64,000 bases of DNA from Caldilineaceae bacterium (GCA_020846635.1 JADLDO010000036.1:62001-126000), one strand, 5' to 3'; shown: positions 25,879-34,946, counted from the first letter of the stretch. Translations and numbers: made by a program. The notes: a model not told the origin generated them from the sequence alone.

Positions 25879-26784
25879 TTAGCCTTTGATGCCCGTTAGA
25901 GCAACACCTTGCACAAAGGTCTTTTGCAGGAAGAAGAAGAGCAGGATGATGGGCAGGGTGATCAGGACTGACGCGGCCATGAGTAGACCCCATTCACGGC
26001 CATATTGCGAACTGTATTGCTGTAGGCCAAGAGAAAGCGTGTAGAGCTTTTGATTGCTCAAATAGATCAATGGGCCAAGATAATCGCGCCAACGTGCGAT
26101 AAACTCGAAGATTGCCACCGTCGCCAGGGCTGGTTTTGCCAGGGGAAGAATGATCGCCCAATAGATGCGGAGTTCGCTTGCCCCATCAATACGTGCTGCT
26201 TCCGACAATTCCATCGGAATAGTCATAAAGAACTGGCGAAGGAGAAAAATATAGAGCGCGTTGCCAAAGAAATGGGGAACGATGAGCGGGCGAAAGTCCC
26301 CGACCCAGCCAAGATTGCGAAAGACGAGGAAAAGGGGGATCAATGTCACCTGGAAGGGGATCATTAACGTGGCAATGGTGGCGATAAACAAGATGTTGCG
26401 ACCGGCCCAGGGGATGCGCGAAAGGCTATAGGCAACCAACGAACCGGAGAGCAATGCGCCAACCGTCGAAAGCACAGCAATGGTCAGGGTGTTGCGCAAG
26501 TAGAGGAAAAACGAGATGTAATTGATGGCGTTGGGATAGTTTGCCCAATTGATCGGGTTGGGTATCCAGATAGGTGGGTAGGCGAAGAGCTGTGCATCCA
26601 CTTTTAGTGATGTTGAAAGCATCCAGAGGAAGGGCAGCAAGAAGACAAAGGCAGCGGGCAGCAGCGCAATGTGGGTCAGCAATTCGCGAACGATATGCAT
26701 CACTCGCTTACGGGTCAGCACTGGCTGTGGAGTGCGGGTCGTCGCTTGTACTTTTGGTGTTTCAGCCGGTGATTCTATCGCCAC
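25879..26784 (-). CDS. Carbohydrate ABC transporter permease (MalG/LacG type)
   Basis: A 301-residue inner-membrane protein with six helices and the ATPase-contact EAA loop ELSEAARIDGASELRIYWAIILPLAKPAL near residue 200. It pairs with the permease encoded 11 bases upstream. No ATPase gene of the CUT1 type lies nearby, so an MsmK-like shared ATPase elsewhere in the genome is expected. Confidence 0.92.
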   Translation of the reverse strand: MAIESPAETPKVQATTRTPQPVLTRKRVMHIVRELLTHIALLPAAFVFLLPFLWMLSTSLKVDAQLFAYPPIWIPNPINWANYPNAINYISFFLYLRNTLTIAVLSTVGALLSGSLVAYSLSRIPWAGRNILFIATIATLMIPFQVTLIPLFLVFRNLGWVGDFRPLIVPHFFGNALYIFLLRQFFMTIPMELSEAARIDGASELRIYWAIILPLAKPALATVAIFEFIARWRDYLGPLIYLSNQKLYTLSLGLQQYSSQYGREWGLLMAASVLITLPIILLFFFLQKTFVQGVALTGIKG

Positions 26785-26795
26785 GGTGCCAGTCC

Positions 26796-27734
26796 CTAAT
26801 TCTGCTCACCACCCGCATAAAAGACCCATAGCCGGGCTGTGCGGAAGATGATCAGAGTAATGAGCAATGTGACCATGAAAAGCAGCCACGCCATCGCTGA
26901 TGCAGAACCCATTTTATAGTACAGGAAGGCACTGCGGTACAGATAGATCGAATAGAAGAGTGTGCTGTTGGCAGGAAAACCATTGCCGCCAGTCATAATA
27001 TAGGGAACCGTAAAAAATTGGAGTGCGCCGATCACTGAAGTCACAAGATGAAAAAAGACGACTGGCGTCATCATGGGCACAGTGACATGGCGAAACTTAT
27101 GCCAGAAGGTTGCACCATCGACATCCGCCGCGTCATAGTAGTCTTGTGGCACATCCTGGAGGCCGGCGAGGTAGAGCACAATCTGTTGACCGATTATCCA
27201 TAAGGCAAGGAGTACAATGGTAAAGCGAGACCACTCCGGGCATGTCAGCCAGCAGGGGCCGCGTACACCAATCCAGTCAAAGGGAAGATTGACAACCCCT
27301 GTGCCAGGCGTGAATAGATAGACCCATACCAGCGCCAGAGCAACCTCCGGCACGAGGGTTGGCAAGAAATAGATCGTACGATATACAACTTGGAATTTTA
27401 TTTTTGCGTTCAACATCATGGCGAGCGCAAATGAGATGATGATCGCGAGCGGAATCGAGACAGCAGCGAAATAGAAGGTGTTATAGGCCGCCATCCAAAA
27501 ATCGGGGTCATTTGTAAAGAGATCGATGTAATTACGCAGCCCAACCCATTCAGCGCTCTGAACCCCGTTAAACTTGGTAAAGCTGTAATAGGCTGAGGCC
27601 AAAATGGGATAAACCCAAAAGAGGGCGAGGCCAATGAGCCAGGGTGCAGCAAAGAGCAAGCCATTGATCGTGTGGCGGGCTTGGGGACGCAAGAGGGGCC
27701 TTCGAGTTGGAACCGGTTGAATATGACCTGCCAT
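26796..27734 (-). CDS. Carbohydrate ABC transporter permease (MalF/UgpA type)
   Basis: A 312-residue inner-membrane protein with six helices and the EAA loop DYYDAADVDGATFWHKFRHVTVPMMTP near residue 200. It forms the channel with the second permease encoded 11 bases downstream. A stable hairpin separates it from the binding-protein gene, which probably lowers permease expression relative to the binding protein. Confidence 0.92.
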   Translation of the reverse strand: MAGHIQPVPTRRPLLRPQARHTINGLLFAAPWLIGLALFWVYPILASAYYSFTKFNGVQSAEWVGLRNYIDLFTNDPDFWMAAYNTFYFAAVSIPLAIIISFALAMMLNAKIKFQVVYRTIYFLPTLVPEVALALVWVYLFTPGTGVVNLPFDWIGVRGPCWLTCPEWSRFTIVLLALWIIGQQIVLYLAGLQDVPQDYYDAADVDGATFWHKFRHVTVPMMTPVVFFHLVTSVIGALQFFTVPYIMTGGNGFPANSTLFYSIYLYRSAFLYYKMGSASAMAWLLFMVTLLITLIIFRTARLWVFYAGGEQN

Positions 27735-27773
27735 CGGAACTGTTCCTCACCTATCACAAGCTCAGCTATCACA

Positions 27774-27809
27774 AGATGGATATGCCCCGTGACAAGGGCA
27801 TATCCATCT
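27774..27809 (-). other. Stable hairpin between the binding-protein and permease genes
   Basis: A perfect 14-bp stem (27774-27787 with 27796-27809) and an 8-base loop. There is no T-tract on the minus strand, so RNA stabilisation or partial attenuation is more likely than full termination. The 10-base repeat CTATCACAAG occurs twice beside it, at 27751 and 27766. Confidence 0.7.
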
Positions 27810-27860
27810 GTGTCGAAGCGGGATTATCGCTTCACCGCCTGAAGCTGACGGAGCTGTCGC

Positions 27861-29255
27861 CTATGAGAAAAAGCCCATATCTTCTAACTCAGCATTGATG
27901 GTATTGTCAATGTCCGTTAGCGCCTGTTCCGGGGTCTTTGTACCGCTCGGAATTTCGTCACGCAGGGCTTGGGCTTGCAGATCCCACAACATACTGCCCG
28001 CGGGAATGGGTGGGCGTGTGTGGGAGACAGGCAGCAAATCCATGAATATAGCATGAAGCGGGTCTTCGCGGAAGAAGGGGTCTTCGGACGCGGCGATATT
28101 GGTCGGAATATGGTAGGTGTCCTTGTTGTACTTCAACTGCCCCTCGGTGCCACAGAAGTAGGCTAGTGCGTCAAACGCTGTTTCAACATCCGTATATCCC
28201 ATCGGGATTGCCCAACTCCAGCCGCCTGCCCAACTTGCGTAGGGTGCAGGGCCCTCCGGCCCAGGCATCGGTACAACACCGAAATTGACATCTGGCTTGT
28301 ACCGCTTTGTCTGTGCAACCACCCAGTCACCACTGCACGTCATGGCCGCCTGGCCCGTAAAGAAGTAGTTGTTGGCATCATTACAGGCAGACCCTTGACA
28401 GGCCGAGATCATGGCGCGAATGTCCTCTAGTCCGATCTTGTCGACAAAGGACTTGAGCCATTCCATGGCGGCAATGTTGTTTGGATTGGCAAAGGTAATG
28501 CGTAGGGTTTCCGGATCTTGGAATTCACCCTTGAAGTCAAATCCCCAGGTGTAAAGCCACGCTTGGTCCCAAACCGGGTTGAAGCCAAAGCGGGTGATGC
28601 GTCCATTGCTATCGTGTACGGTTAATGCCTCTGTCGCTGCCTCCAACTCGTCTAATGTCGTAGGGGGAGATTCAGGGTCAAGACCGACTTCCTCCATGAT
28701 GTCCTTGTTGTACCAGAGGGCGCGTGTGTCGGTATCAAAGGAGAGGGCATAGATGCCGCCCTTATAGACCGTTTCCTGCCAGGCAAAGGGATAGTAGTCT
28801 TCCTCTTTGACACCGGCACCGGTGGCAAATTCTGTGATTTCGGTGAAGAAGCCTTGATGGGCAAATTGAGGCACAGTGAAGCGGTCGGCGTAATGGAGTG
28901 CTGGTGGTGTTCCGCCCGCAATGGCTGTGAGCAACTTCTCATCTGCCTGCGTACTTTGTGAAGTGGGAATATAGACAAACTCGACGGTAGCCCCCATCGT
29001 GTTCTGGGCATTATAGTTGTCGATAATGCCTTTCATCGATTCTTCATCTACGCCTGTCATGCGGGCCCAGGCTTCCAGGTTTTTGGCCTCACCGGATGGT
29101 GCTGCGGCTTCTCCACTGCCAGACGCGGCTTCGGTTCCGGCAGCCGGGGTACCGGCTTGTTGGACGACGGGGGCCGGGCAGCCCGCAAGTACGGCTGCAC
29201 CTGCGGTCAGGCTTGCGATTTGCAGGAAATGACGACGCGAGAACTTGTGACTCAT
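27861..29255 (-). CDS. Sugar ABC transporter substrate-binding lipoprotein
   Basis: A 464-residue extracellular binding protein of family 1. The N-terminus carries a twin-arginine-like start (SRRHFLQIASL) and a lipobox ending VLAGC near residue 25, then a Gly/Ala/Ser-rich linker. The mature part has the two-lobed pattern typical of CUT1 oligosaccharide binding proteins, with many Trp and Tyr for sugar stacking. AAGGAG lies 8 bases before the ATG. It is the first gene of the importer operon; the sugar is not identified. Confidence 0.9.
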   Translation of the reverse strand: MSHKFSRRHFLQIASLTAGAAVLAGCPAPVVQQAGTPAAGTEAASGSGEAAAPSGEAKNLEAWARMTGVDEESMKGIIDNYNAQNTMGATVEFVYIPTSQSTQADEKLLTAIAGGTPPALHYADRFTVPQFAHQGFFTEITEFATGAGVKEEDYYPFAWQETVYKGGIYALSFDTDTRALWYNKDIMEEVGLDPESPPTTLDELEAATEALTVHDSNGRITRFGFNPVWDQAWLYTWGFDFKGEFQDPETLRITFANPNNIAAMEWLKSFVDKIGLEDIRAMISACQGSACNDANNYFFTGQAAMTCSGDWVVAQTKRYKPDVNFGVVPMPGPEGPAPYASWAGGWSWAIPMGYTDVETAFDALAYFCGTEGQLKYNKDTYHIPTNIAASEDPFFREDPLHAIFMDLLPVSHTRPPIPAGSMLWDLQAQALRDEIPSGTKTPEQALTDIDNTINAELEDMGFFS

Positions 29256-29696
29256 ACTTGTTACTCCTTCTTAAAACGTGGGAACATTGCACGAGTACAA
29301 CACCAAAACAGCACAGGTCCATAGAGCATACTTCGGTGTTATGGGGAGTCACGTACGGTCATTCAGCAAGGAAAAGCAGATACCAAAGGGCAGACAGGGG
29401 AGTAGGCCGGACGCAAATGCGATGCTGCGTGATCTGTGCTACGATGGACGTGATTCTCTGGGGCGGTTTCGATCATAACGCTGTGCGCCGCAGGTGTCAA
29501 GTAGATTTCTTGCCCGGCGTTCTGCTTTGACAAATGAGTGGAAACATGGGACGATCCAGAGCAGCGATGCTACTGCCCACTCCCAACACCAAGTTCTAAA
29601 ATCAAATGCTAAAATGAAGTAAAGACAACCTGATGAATCTTCTGGCATTCCGCAAGCCGGCCCCGCAAGAAGCGCAAGAATGAGGAGAAAGTCGCA
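29256..29696. promoter_or_regulatory. Divergent intergenic region of the sugar locus
   Basis: No gene is evident. A perfect -35 TTGACA at 29527-29532 is followed after 17 bases by a weak -10 GACGAT (29550-29555), facing the dehydrogenase gene. No convincing operator palindrome was found, although a shared regulator for both sides is plausible. Confidence 0.4.
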
Positions 29697-30737
29697 ATGC
29701 AAGCACTGGTGAAGTATGGACGTCGCGATGGTGAAGTAGAAGTGCGCGAAATTGCCGAACCAGATGTAGCACCGGGGCGCGTCCTGCTTGAGGTGAAGGC
29801 CGCGGGTGTCTGCGGCAGCGACTTGCATATGTGGCGCGAGAACCATAGTTGGGCTATCAAGTTGCCGCTGGTGCTGGGTCACGAATTTTGCGGGATTGTG
29901 GCCGCGGTGGGGGAGGGGGTGAACGGGTTTGCTGTGGGCGACCGAGTGGCTTGTGAGACTGCAGCCGAGGTGTGCGGTCGCTGCGTCTATTGTCTCAGCG
30001 GCAATTACAACCTCTGCCCCAACCGTCTAGGCTATGGTGCGCTGGCGGATGGGGCCTTTACGCGCTATGTGAATGCGCGCCCGCAAATTCTGCATCACAT
30101 CCCAGATAACGTCCCCTTTGAACATGCTGCGCTGACGGAACCGATTTGTGTGGCCTATAACGCGCTGGTGGAAAAGACGACTATGCGCCCCGGTGATCTG
30201 GTGGTGATCCAGGGGCCGGGGCCGATTGGGATTATGGCGCTGCAAATTGTGCGGCTGCGTGGCGCGGGGACGATTGTGGTGCTGGGCACTGATGTGGACA
30301 AGCAGCGGCTTGAGGTCGCCGCGGAATTGGGGGCACATCATACGGTGAATATCCAGCACGAGAATGCTGCGGCGTTGGTGCGCTCGTTGGGCGATGGCTT
30401 TGGGGCCGACTTGGTAGTGGATTGTACCGGGGTGAGCCGAGCGTTGCAGCAGTCGATGGATTTGGTGCGTCCCAATGGACGTATTACGAAAATAGGTTGG
30501 GGGCCGCAGCCGTTGGATTTCAGCCTTGATCCGATTGTGGGCAAAGCGGTGACGCTGCAAGGCTCCTTTAGCCATACCTATCCGACGTGGGAGCGGGTTT
30601 TGGGCCTTTTGTCTACAGGGCAGGTCAACCTGGAGCCTGTCATCGGTGGCGTCTATCCGCTGGACGAGTGGGAGACGGCTTTCCATCGCATGGAGGAAGG
30701 TCACAGCGTGAAGTCTGTGTTGCGTCTGGATGCGTAG
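29697..30737 (+). CDS. Zinc-dependent dehydrogenase (sorbitol/threonine dehydrogenase-like)
   Basis: A 346-residue MDR enzyme. The catalytic zinc motifs AGVCGSDLH (Cys near 39) and GHEFCG, and the four-Cys structural zinc loop CGRCVYCLSGNYNLC, are complete. The NAD-binding motif is GPGPIGIMAL. It probably oxidises a sugar alcohol, a hydroxy acid or threonine-like substrate. GAGGAG precedes the ATG. It heads five genes divergent from the sugar importer, and the next gene begins after 39 bases. Confidence 0.88.
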   Translation: MQALVKYGRRDGEVEVREIAEPDVAPGRVLLEVKAAGVCGSDLHMWRENHSWAIKLPLVLGHEFCGIVAAVGEGVNGFAVGDRVACETAAEVCGRCVYCLSGNYNLCPNRLGYGALADGAFTRYVNARPQILHHIPDNVPFEHAALTEPICVAYNALVEKTTMRPGDLVVIQGPGPIGIMALQIVRLRGAGTIVVLGTDVDKQRLEVAAELGAHHTVNIQHENAAALVRSLGDGFGADLVVDCTGVSRALQQSMDLVRPNGRITKIGWGPQPLDFSLDPIVGKAVTLQGSFSHTYPTWERVLGLLSTGQVNLEPVIGGVYPLDEWETAFHRMEEGHSVKSVLRLDA

Positions 30738-30776
30738 CTGCAGAAAGAAGCTCGCGCGGAGCCGCAGAGGGGGAAG

Positions 30777-31445
30777 ATGGCAAAGCCAATCATTCAGGTG
30801 TCGTTGGACGTGACCTCAAATGAAGAAGCGTTGGAACTGGCGCATGCTGCGGTGGCGGCGGGCGTCGATTGGCTGGAGGCAGGGACGCCCCTGATCTTGG
30901 CGGAAGGGCTGCGCTGTGTGCAGGCGTTGCGGGAAGCCTTCCCCGACAAGCCGATTGTGGCTGACCTTAAGACAATGGATGGCGCGGGGTTGGAAGCGGA
31001 GATGATGTTTCGGGCCGGTGCTAACATGGTGGTGGTGATGGGGCAGGCGCACGATGCCAGCATCATTGAACAGGTGAAGATGGCGCGGCAGTATGGGGGC
31101 CAGGTGATGTGTGATGTGATGCTTTGCCCCGACAAGCCGCAGCGGGCGCGCGAAGCGGAATCATTGGGTGTTGATTATATTATTGTGCATACGGGCTTTG
31201 ACGAACGCAACATGATTCCAGGCCTAAGCCCGCTGGATGACCTGCCGGCGATTCTGGAGGCTGTGACGATCCCGGTGCAGGCAGTGGGCGGGCTGACGGT
31301 GGAACAGGCGATCCAGACGCTGGAGATGGGGGCGCAAATCGTGGTTTTTGGCGCACCGTTGGTGATTAGCGGCAGTGCGTTCAAGGCTGCGGGTGATAAC
31401 TTTGGAGATGTCTTGCGCGAAATTGTGCGCAAGGTGAAAGGCTAA
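30777..31445 (+). CDS. 3-hexulose-6-phosphate synthase/3-keto-L-gulonate-6-phosphate decarboxylase family
   Basis: A 222-residue OMP-decarboxylase-superfamily barrel. The key motif DLKTMDGAG (D-x-K-x-x-D) is at residues 62-70, with the first-strand VSLDV and a phosphate-binding AVGGLTVE...VFGAPL pair. Members either decarboxylate 3-keto-gulonate 6-phosphate or perform the aldol reaction on hexulose 6-phosphate. A hexulose-phosphate isomerase partner (PHI) is not seen here, so a decarboxylase or new aldolase role is possible. It follows the dehydrogenase gene and precedes the LarA-like gene by 15 bases. Confidence 0.85.
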   Translation: MAKPIIQVSLDVTSNEEALELAHAAVAAGVDWLEAGTPLILAEGLRCVQALREAFPDKPIVADLKTMDGAGLEAEMMFRAGANMVVVMGQAHDASIIEQVKMARQYGGQVMCDVMLCPDKPQRAREAESLGVDYIIVHTGFDERNMIPGLSPLDDLPAILEAVTIPVQAVGGLTVEQAIQTLEMGAQIVVFGAPLVISGSAFKAAGDNFGDVLREIVRKVKG

Positions 31446-31460
31446 CAGGGAGCAAATCGC

Positions 31461-32807
31461 ATGAAACTTCTAGAACAGATTCAGCAACTAGACTTCCCGG
31501 CCCCGCTGCCGGAGAAATTGTTGGTGGTGGAGCAGCGGTTTGATGCACCACAGGTGCCGGACATCACTGCTGCGACACGCGAAGCGCTGGAGTCGTCGGG
31601 CATGCTGGCGCGCATGCAGCCGGGGCAAAGTGTGGCGGTGGGCGCGGGCAGCCGTGGGATTGCCAATCTGGCGGCGATTGTGCGCGCTGTGGTTGACCGG
31701 CTGAAGGAAGCGGGGCTGAAGCCCTATGTTGTGCCTGCGATGGGCAGCCACGGGGGCGCGACTGCCGAGGGACAACGCCAGATATTGGCCGAGTTGGGCG
31801 TGACCGAGGAGAGCGTAGGCACTGAGATTCGGGCGACGATGGAGGTCAAACAGATTGGGCAGATCGCCGATGGTCCGCCTCTTTATCAAGGGGTTGATTC
31901 GATGGCCGCGGATCATGCAATCCTAGTGAGCCGTATCAAGCCGCACACGGATTTTCGTTCGCATTTGGAGAGCGGTCCTTCCAAGATGTGCGTGATTGGT
32001 TGGGGTAAGCAACATGGCGCGGCATTGATGCACGCGGGGGGTGGGGCGAATTTTCAGAAGTATTTGGAGCCAGCGGCGCGCATCTATGAAACCAATAGCA
32101 ACTTCTTGGGGGCGATCTGTCCTCTTGAAAATGCCTATGATGGCACAGCCGAGATTGTGGGCTTGCTGGATACCGAGGTAGGAACAGCCAGGGAAGCGGA
32201 ATTGCTCGAACGGGCCAAGTCGTTGATGGCAAGCCTCCCCTTTCCAGAGATCGATATTTTGGTGGTGCAGCAATTGGGCAAAAATATCAGCGGCACAGGG
32301 ATGGATACCAACATCATTAGCCGCTTGATGATCCCGCGCCAGCCGGAGGCGTTCGGCAAGGTGGATGTAGCAGTCATCGCCGTGATGGACTTGACCGAGG
32401 AGACTCACGGTAACGTGGCTGGGTTGGGATTAGCCAATCTGACCACGGCGCGCGTGGCTCAAAAGATCGATTGGGTGGCGACCTATACCAACTGCATCAC
32501 CTCGGGCATCTTTGGGATGTTTAGGGTCAGTTTGCCGATTACGATGCCCGATGACCAGCGGACGTTGCAGGTGGCGATGCGCGGCTGTGCGCGACCGTAT
32601 GAGGATGCGCGTATGGTCTTTATTCGTGACACGCTGACGGTGGATCATCTGTGGGTTAGCCCAAACCTGCGACAGGCTGTGGAAGATCATCCGCGCTTGA
32701 CGATTCTGGATGAAGTGCCGTTGGCCTTCGGCGCGCGGGGCAATATGAGCAGCCCGTGGGTATTGAGTGAGGTGGAACTGCCACAAGCCGTGGCGGTTCC
32801 GGCGTAG
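31461..32807 (+). CDS. LarA-like (DUF2088) lactate-racemase-family protein
   Basis: A 448-residue protein of the nickel-dependent lactate racemase superfamily. Visible are VGAGSRGIANL, PAMGSHGGA near residue 95 and SRIKPHTDF near residue 158, which hold the His and Lys expected around the NPN-nickel cofactor. Homologues racemise 2-hydroxy acids. No larB, larC or larE cofactor genes are in the window. It probably epimerises a sugar acid or hydroxy acid made by its neighbours, but this is inference. Confidence 0.75.
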   Translation: MKLLEQIQQLDFPAPLPEKLLVVEQRFDAPQVPDITAATREALESSGMLARMQPGQSVAVGAGSRGIANLAAIVRAVVDRLKEAGLKPYVVPAMGSHGGATAEGQRQILAELGVTEESVGTEIRATMEVKQIGQIADGPPLYQGVDSMAADHAILVSRIKPHTDFRSHLESGPSKMCVIGWGKQHGAALMHAGGGANFQKYLEPAARIYETNSNFLGAICPLENAYDGTAEIVGLLDTEVGTAREAELLERAKSLMASLPFPEIDILVVQQLGKNISGTGMDTNIISRLMIPRQPEAFGKVDVAVIAVMDLTEETHGNVAGLGLANLTTARVAQKIDWVATYTNCITSGIFGMFRVSLPITMPDDQRTLQVAMRGCARPYEDARMVFIRDTLTVDHLWVSPNLRQAVEDHPRLTILDEVPLAFGARGNMSSPWVLSEVELPQAVAVPA

Positions 32808-32843
32808 CCACTTTTCACTTTTGTTAGGTTAAGCGACAAATTA

Positions 32844-32875
32844 CCCTCCCGGAGGCTCAGAAGCCCCCGGGAGGG
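32844..32875 (+). terminator. Palindromic terminator hairpin, CTCCCGGAGGC family
   Basis: A 14-bp stem with one mismatch (32844-32857 with 32862-32875) and a short loop, followed by TTT. It lies 36 bases after the LarA-like stop and before the next isomerase gene, so it may split the operon. Confidence 0.75.
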
Positions 32876-32921
32876 TTTCTGCGAAAGTCCATCAACTCCA
32901 ACGGAAATAAGGCGGTTTGGC

Positions 32922-33782
32922 ATGTATGCGAATCTCGGTATCGGGGCAATTGGTCATAAGGCAACAGTGAGCGAGGCGATTGACTTTGCCCAACGTTATG
33001 GCTTCCAGGGAATTGACTTCTCCATCGGCGAAGTCCAGGCACTTGCGGAGGAACAGAGCGCAGCGTATGTGCGTGATTTGTTTGCAGCGAAGGATGTGAA
33101 GCCGGGTGTGATGGGCTTTCCTGTGGAATTTCGCAAGGATGAGAGTACGTGGCGAGATGGGTTGGCGGCATTACCGGCACAGGCAAAGCTTGCCCGTGAA
33201 CTTGGTTGCACACGTACCGCGACGTGGTTGACCCCTGGCAGCCAGGATCGACCTTTTTTGGAGAACTTCAAGTTTCATGTGGATCGCATTGGCCCCGCCG
33301 CGCGGATTCTGGCAGACAACGGAATTGCTTTAGGGCTGGAGTTTATTGGCCCCAAGACGCTACGGAAAACGCTTGCCCATCGCTTTATTTACACGATGGA
33401 GGGTATGCTGGCGCTGGGCGCGGCGATGGGTACGGGGAATGTGGGGCTATTGCTTGACATTTGGCATCTTTATACCTCACACGGATTGATTGACCAGATT
33501 CGTGAGCTGTCTGCATCAGAAGTCGTGGTGGTTCATATCAACGATGCCCCCGCAGGCGTTGCGATTGACGAGCAGATTGACAATGTGCGGGCGCTGCCTG
33601 GGGAAACGGGGGTGCTGGACATCGGCAGTTTTCTGCAAGCATTGGAGGAGATTGGCTATGATGGGCCGGTGACGGTTGAGCCGTTTAGCAAGCGTGTACG
33701 CGAGATGACAACCGAAGATGCGGTGGCGGCGACGGCAGAATCGGTGCGTAAGGTGTGGCCGCGATCCGGCGTAAAGGCATAG
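32922..33782 (+). CDS. Sugar phosphate isomerase/epimerase-like TIM-barrel protein
   Basis: A 286-residue xylose-isomerase-like barrel. Metal-site segments are GLEFIGPKT, LLLDIWHLY, VVHINDAP and VTVEPFS. Members act on keto-sugars, inosose or sugar phosphates. It lies 46 bases past the terminator hairpin and 6 bases before a Gfo/Idh/MocA gene, a pairing common in inositol-like and uncommon-sugar catabolism. Confidence 0.85.
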   Translation: MYANLGIGAIGHKATVSEAIDFAQRYGFQGIDFSIGEVQALAEEQSAAYVRDLFAAKDVKPGVMGFPVEFRKDESTWRDGLAALPAQAKLARELGCTRTATWLTPGSQDRPFLENFKFHVDRIGPAARILADNGIALGLEFIGPKTLRKTLAHRFIYTMEGMLALGAAMGTGNVGLLLDIWHLYTSHGLIDQIRELSASEVVVVHINDAPAGVAIDEQIDNVRALPGETGVLDIGSFLQALEEIGYDGPVTVEPFSKRVREMTTEDAVAATAESVRKVWPRSGVKA

Positions 33783-33788
33783 CCGACG

Positions 33789-34805
33789 ATGAGCGAACAG
33801 AAGCGGCTGGCCCTTCTGGGCTGTGCGCATATCCATACACCAGGCTTTGTTAAGCGGCTGCAAGAGCGCCCGGATGTCAAGGTTGCCTATGTGTGGGATC
33901 ACGAGGCGGCGCGTGCCGCACAGTGGGTCGATGCGCTAGGTGCTGAGCAAATTAGCGATCCTGGCACTGCCTATGGTGACGAAAAGATCGATGGGGTCAT
34001 CATCTGCTCTGAGACGAACCGGCATGAAGATTTGGTGCTGCCTGCGGCTGCGGCGCACAAGCATCTGTTTGTAGAGAAGCCGCTGGGAATTGGCGGCGAT
34101 GATGCTCAACGCATGGCCCAAGCGATTGAGGCGGCTGGTGTGTTGTTTCAGACGGGCTATTTCCAACGAGGGCTGCCTGCCCACCTGTTTATCAAACAGC
34201 AGATTGAAGCGGGCAGCTTTGGCACGATCACTCGATTACGGCATAGCAACTGTCATAACGGGTCACTGGGTGACTGGTTTACACCGCAATGGTTGTGGAT
34301 GACCGATATGGCACAGGCGGGGGTGGGGGCATTTGGCGATTTGGGTACGCATTCGCTGGACATTATGCTGTGGCTTTTGGGTGATGTCGAACGGGTGACG
34401 GCGAGCATCCAGGTGGCAACAGGGCGCTATGGGGATTGTGACGAGTATGGGGAGGGTCTACTTGAATTCTCTAATGGCACAGTTGGGAGTCTTGCGGCCG
34501 GCTGGGTGGATGTGGCACATCCTGTAAACCTCATCATCAGCGGGACGGATGCCCATGCCTATGTCGCCAATGGAGAGCTGTTTTTTAAGAACACGCATCT
34601 TGAAGGGGCGACAGGAGAAACACCGTGGACTGATTTGCCCCAGGCGTGGCCCCATGCCTTTGAGCTTTTTCTGGATGCGTTGGTGGGTAAGCCGGATGTT
34701 CCGCTTGTCAGTGCCAGTGAGGCGGCGGTGCGCAGCGCGGTGATGGAGGCACTGTATGTTGGGGCGCAGCGTAAGGAGTGGGTTGCGCCGAAGAAGTACA
34801 CATAA
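33789..34805 (+). CDS. Gfo/Idh/MocA family oxidoreductase (catabolic side)
   Basis: A 338-residue NAD(P)-dependent enzyme. The nucleotide site is LLGCAHIHTPGFVKRL, in which the usual G-x-G-x-x-G is degenerate, and the EKP motif is in HLFVEKPLGI. GAFGDLGTHSLDIMLWLLGD is the substrate-domain signature. It starts 6 bases after the isomerase gene and is probably translated with it. The HIH replacing the glycines at the nucleotide loop is unusual. Confidence 0.85.
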   Translation: MSEQKRLALLGCAHIHTPGFVKRLQERPDVKVAYVWDHEAARAAQWVDALGAEQISDPGTAYGDEKIDGVIICSETNRHEDLVLPAAAAHKHLFVEKPLGIGGDDAQRMAQAIEAAGVLFQTGYFQRGLPAHLFIKQQIEAGSFGTITRLRHSNCHNGSLGDWFTPQWLWMTDMAQAGVGAFGDLGTHSLDIMLWLLGDVERVTASIQVATGRYGDCDEYGEGLLEFSNGTVGSLAAGWVDVAHPVNLIISGTDAHAYVANGELFFKNTHLEGATGETPWTDLPQAWPHAFELFLDALVGKPDVPLVSASEAAVRSAVMEALYVGAQRKEWVAPKKYT

Positions 34806-34837
34806 ATCCACAAGCTCACGTTACGCAGACAGCGGAG

Positions 34838-34865
34838 GTAGAGACGCAATCTATTGCGTCTCTAC
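34838..34865. repeat. Perfect palindrome GTAGAGACGCAA...TTGCGTCTCTAC
   Basis: A 12-bp perfect stem (34838-34849 with 34854-34865) and a 4-base loop downstream of the Gfo/Idh/MocA gene. From memory, palindromes of this type are dispersed in many copies in Chloroflexota and cyanobacterial genomes, so this may be a member of such a family. Confidence 0.7.
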
Positions 34866-34900
34866 GGGCGAGTAGGTGCATAACTGAGTTGCAAGGAAAA

Positions 34901-34932
34901 CTTTCCCGGAGGCTCCAAAGCCTCCGGGAAGG
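34901..34932. terminator. Palindromic terminator hairpin, TTCCCGGAGGC family
   Basis: A 14-bp stem (34901-34914 with 34919-34932, one G-T pair) and a 4-base loop. It lies between two convergent genes, so it probably terminates both. Confidence 0.75.
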
Positions 34933-34946
34933 GGGTATGGGTTAGG

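Noticed and set aside
27751..27809. Possible CRISPR-like repeat at CTATCACAAG
   Set aside because: Only two copies, 5 bases apart, with no spacer pattern and no cas genes.
30027..30704. 225-codon minus-strand frame opposite the zinc dehydrogenase
   Set aside because: Antisense shadow, His/Arg/Gln-rich with no domain.
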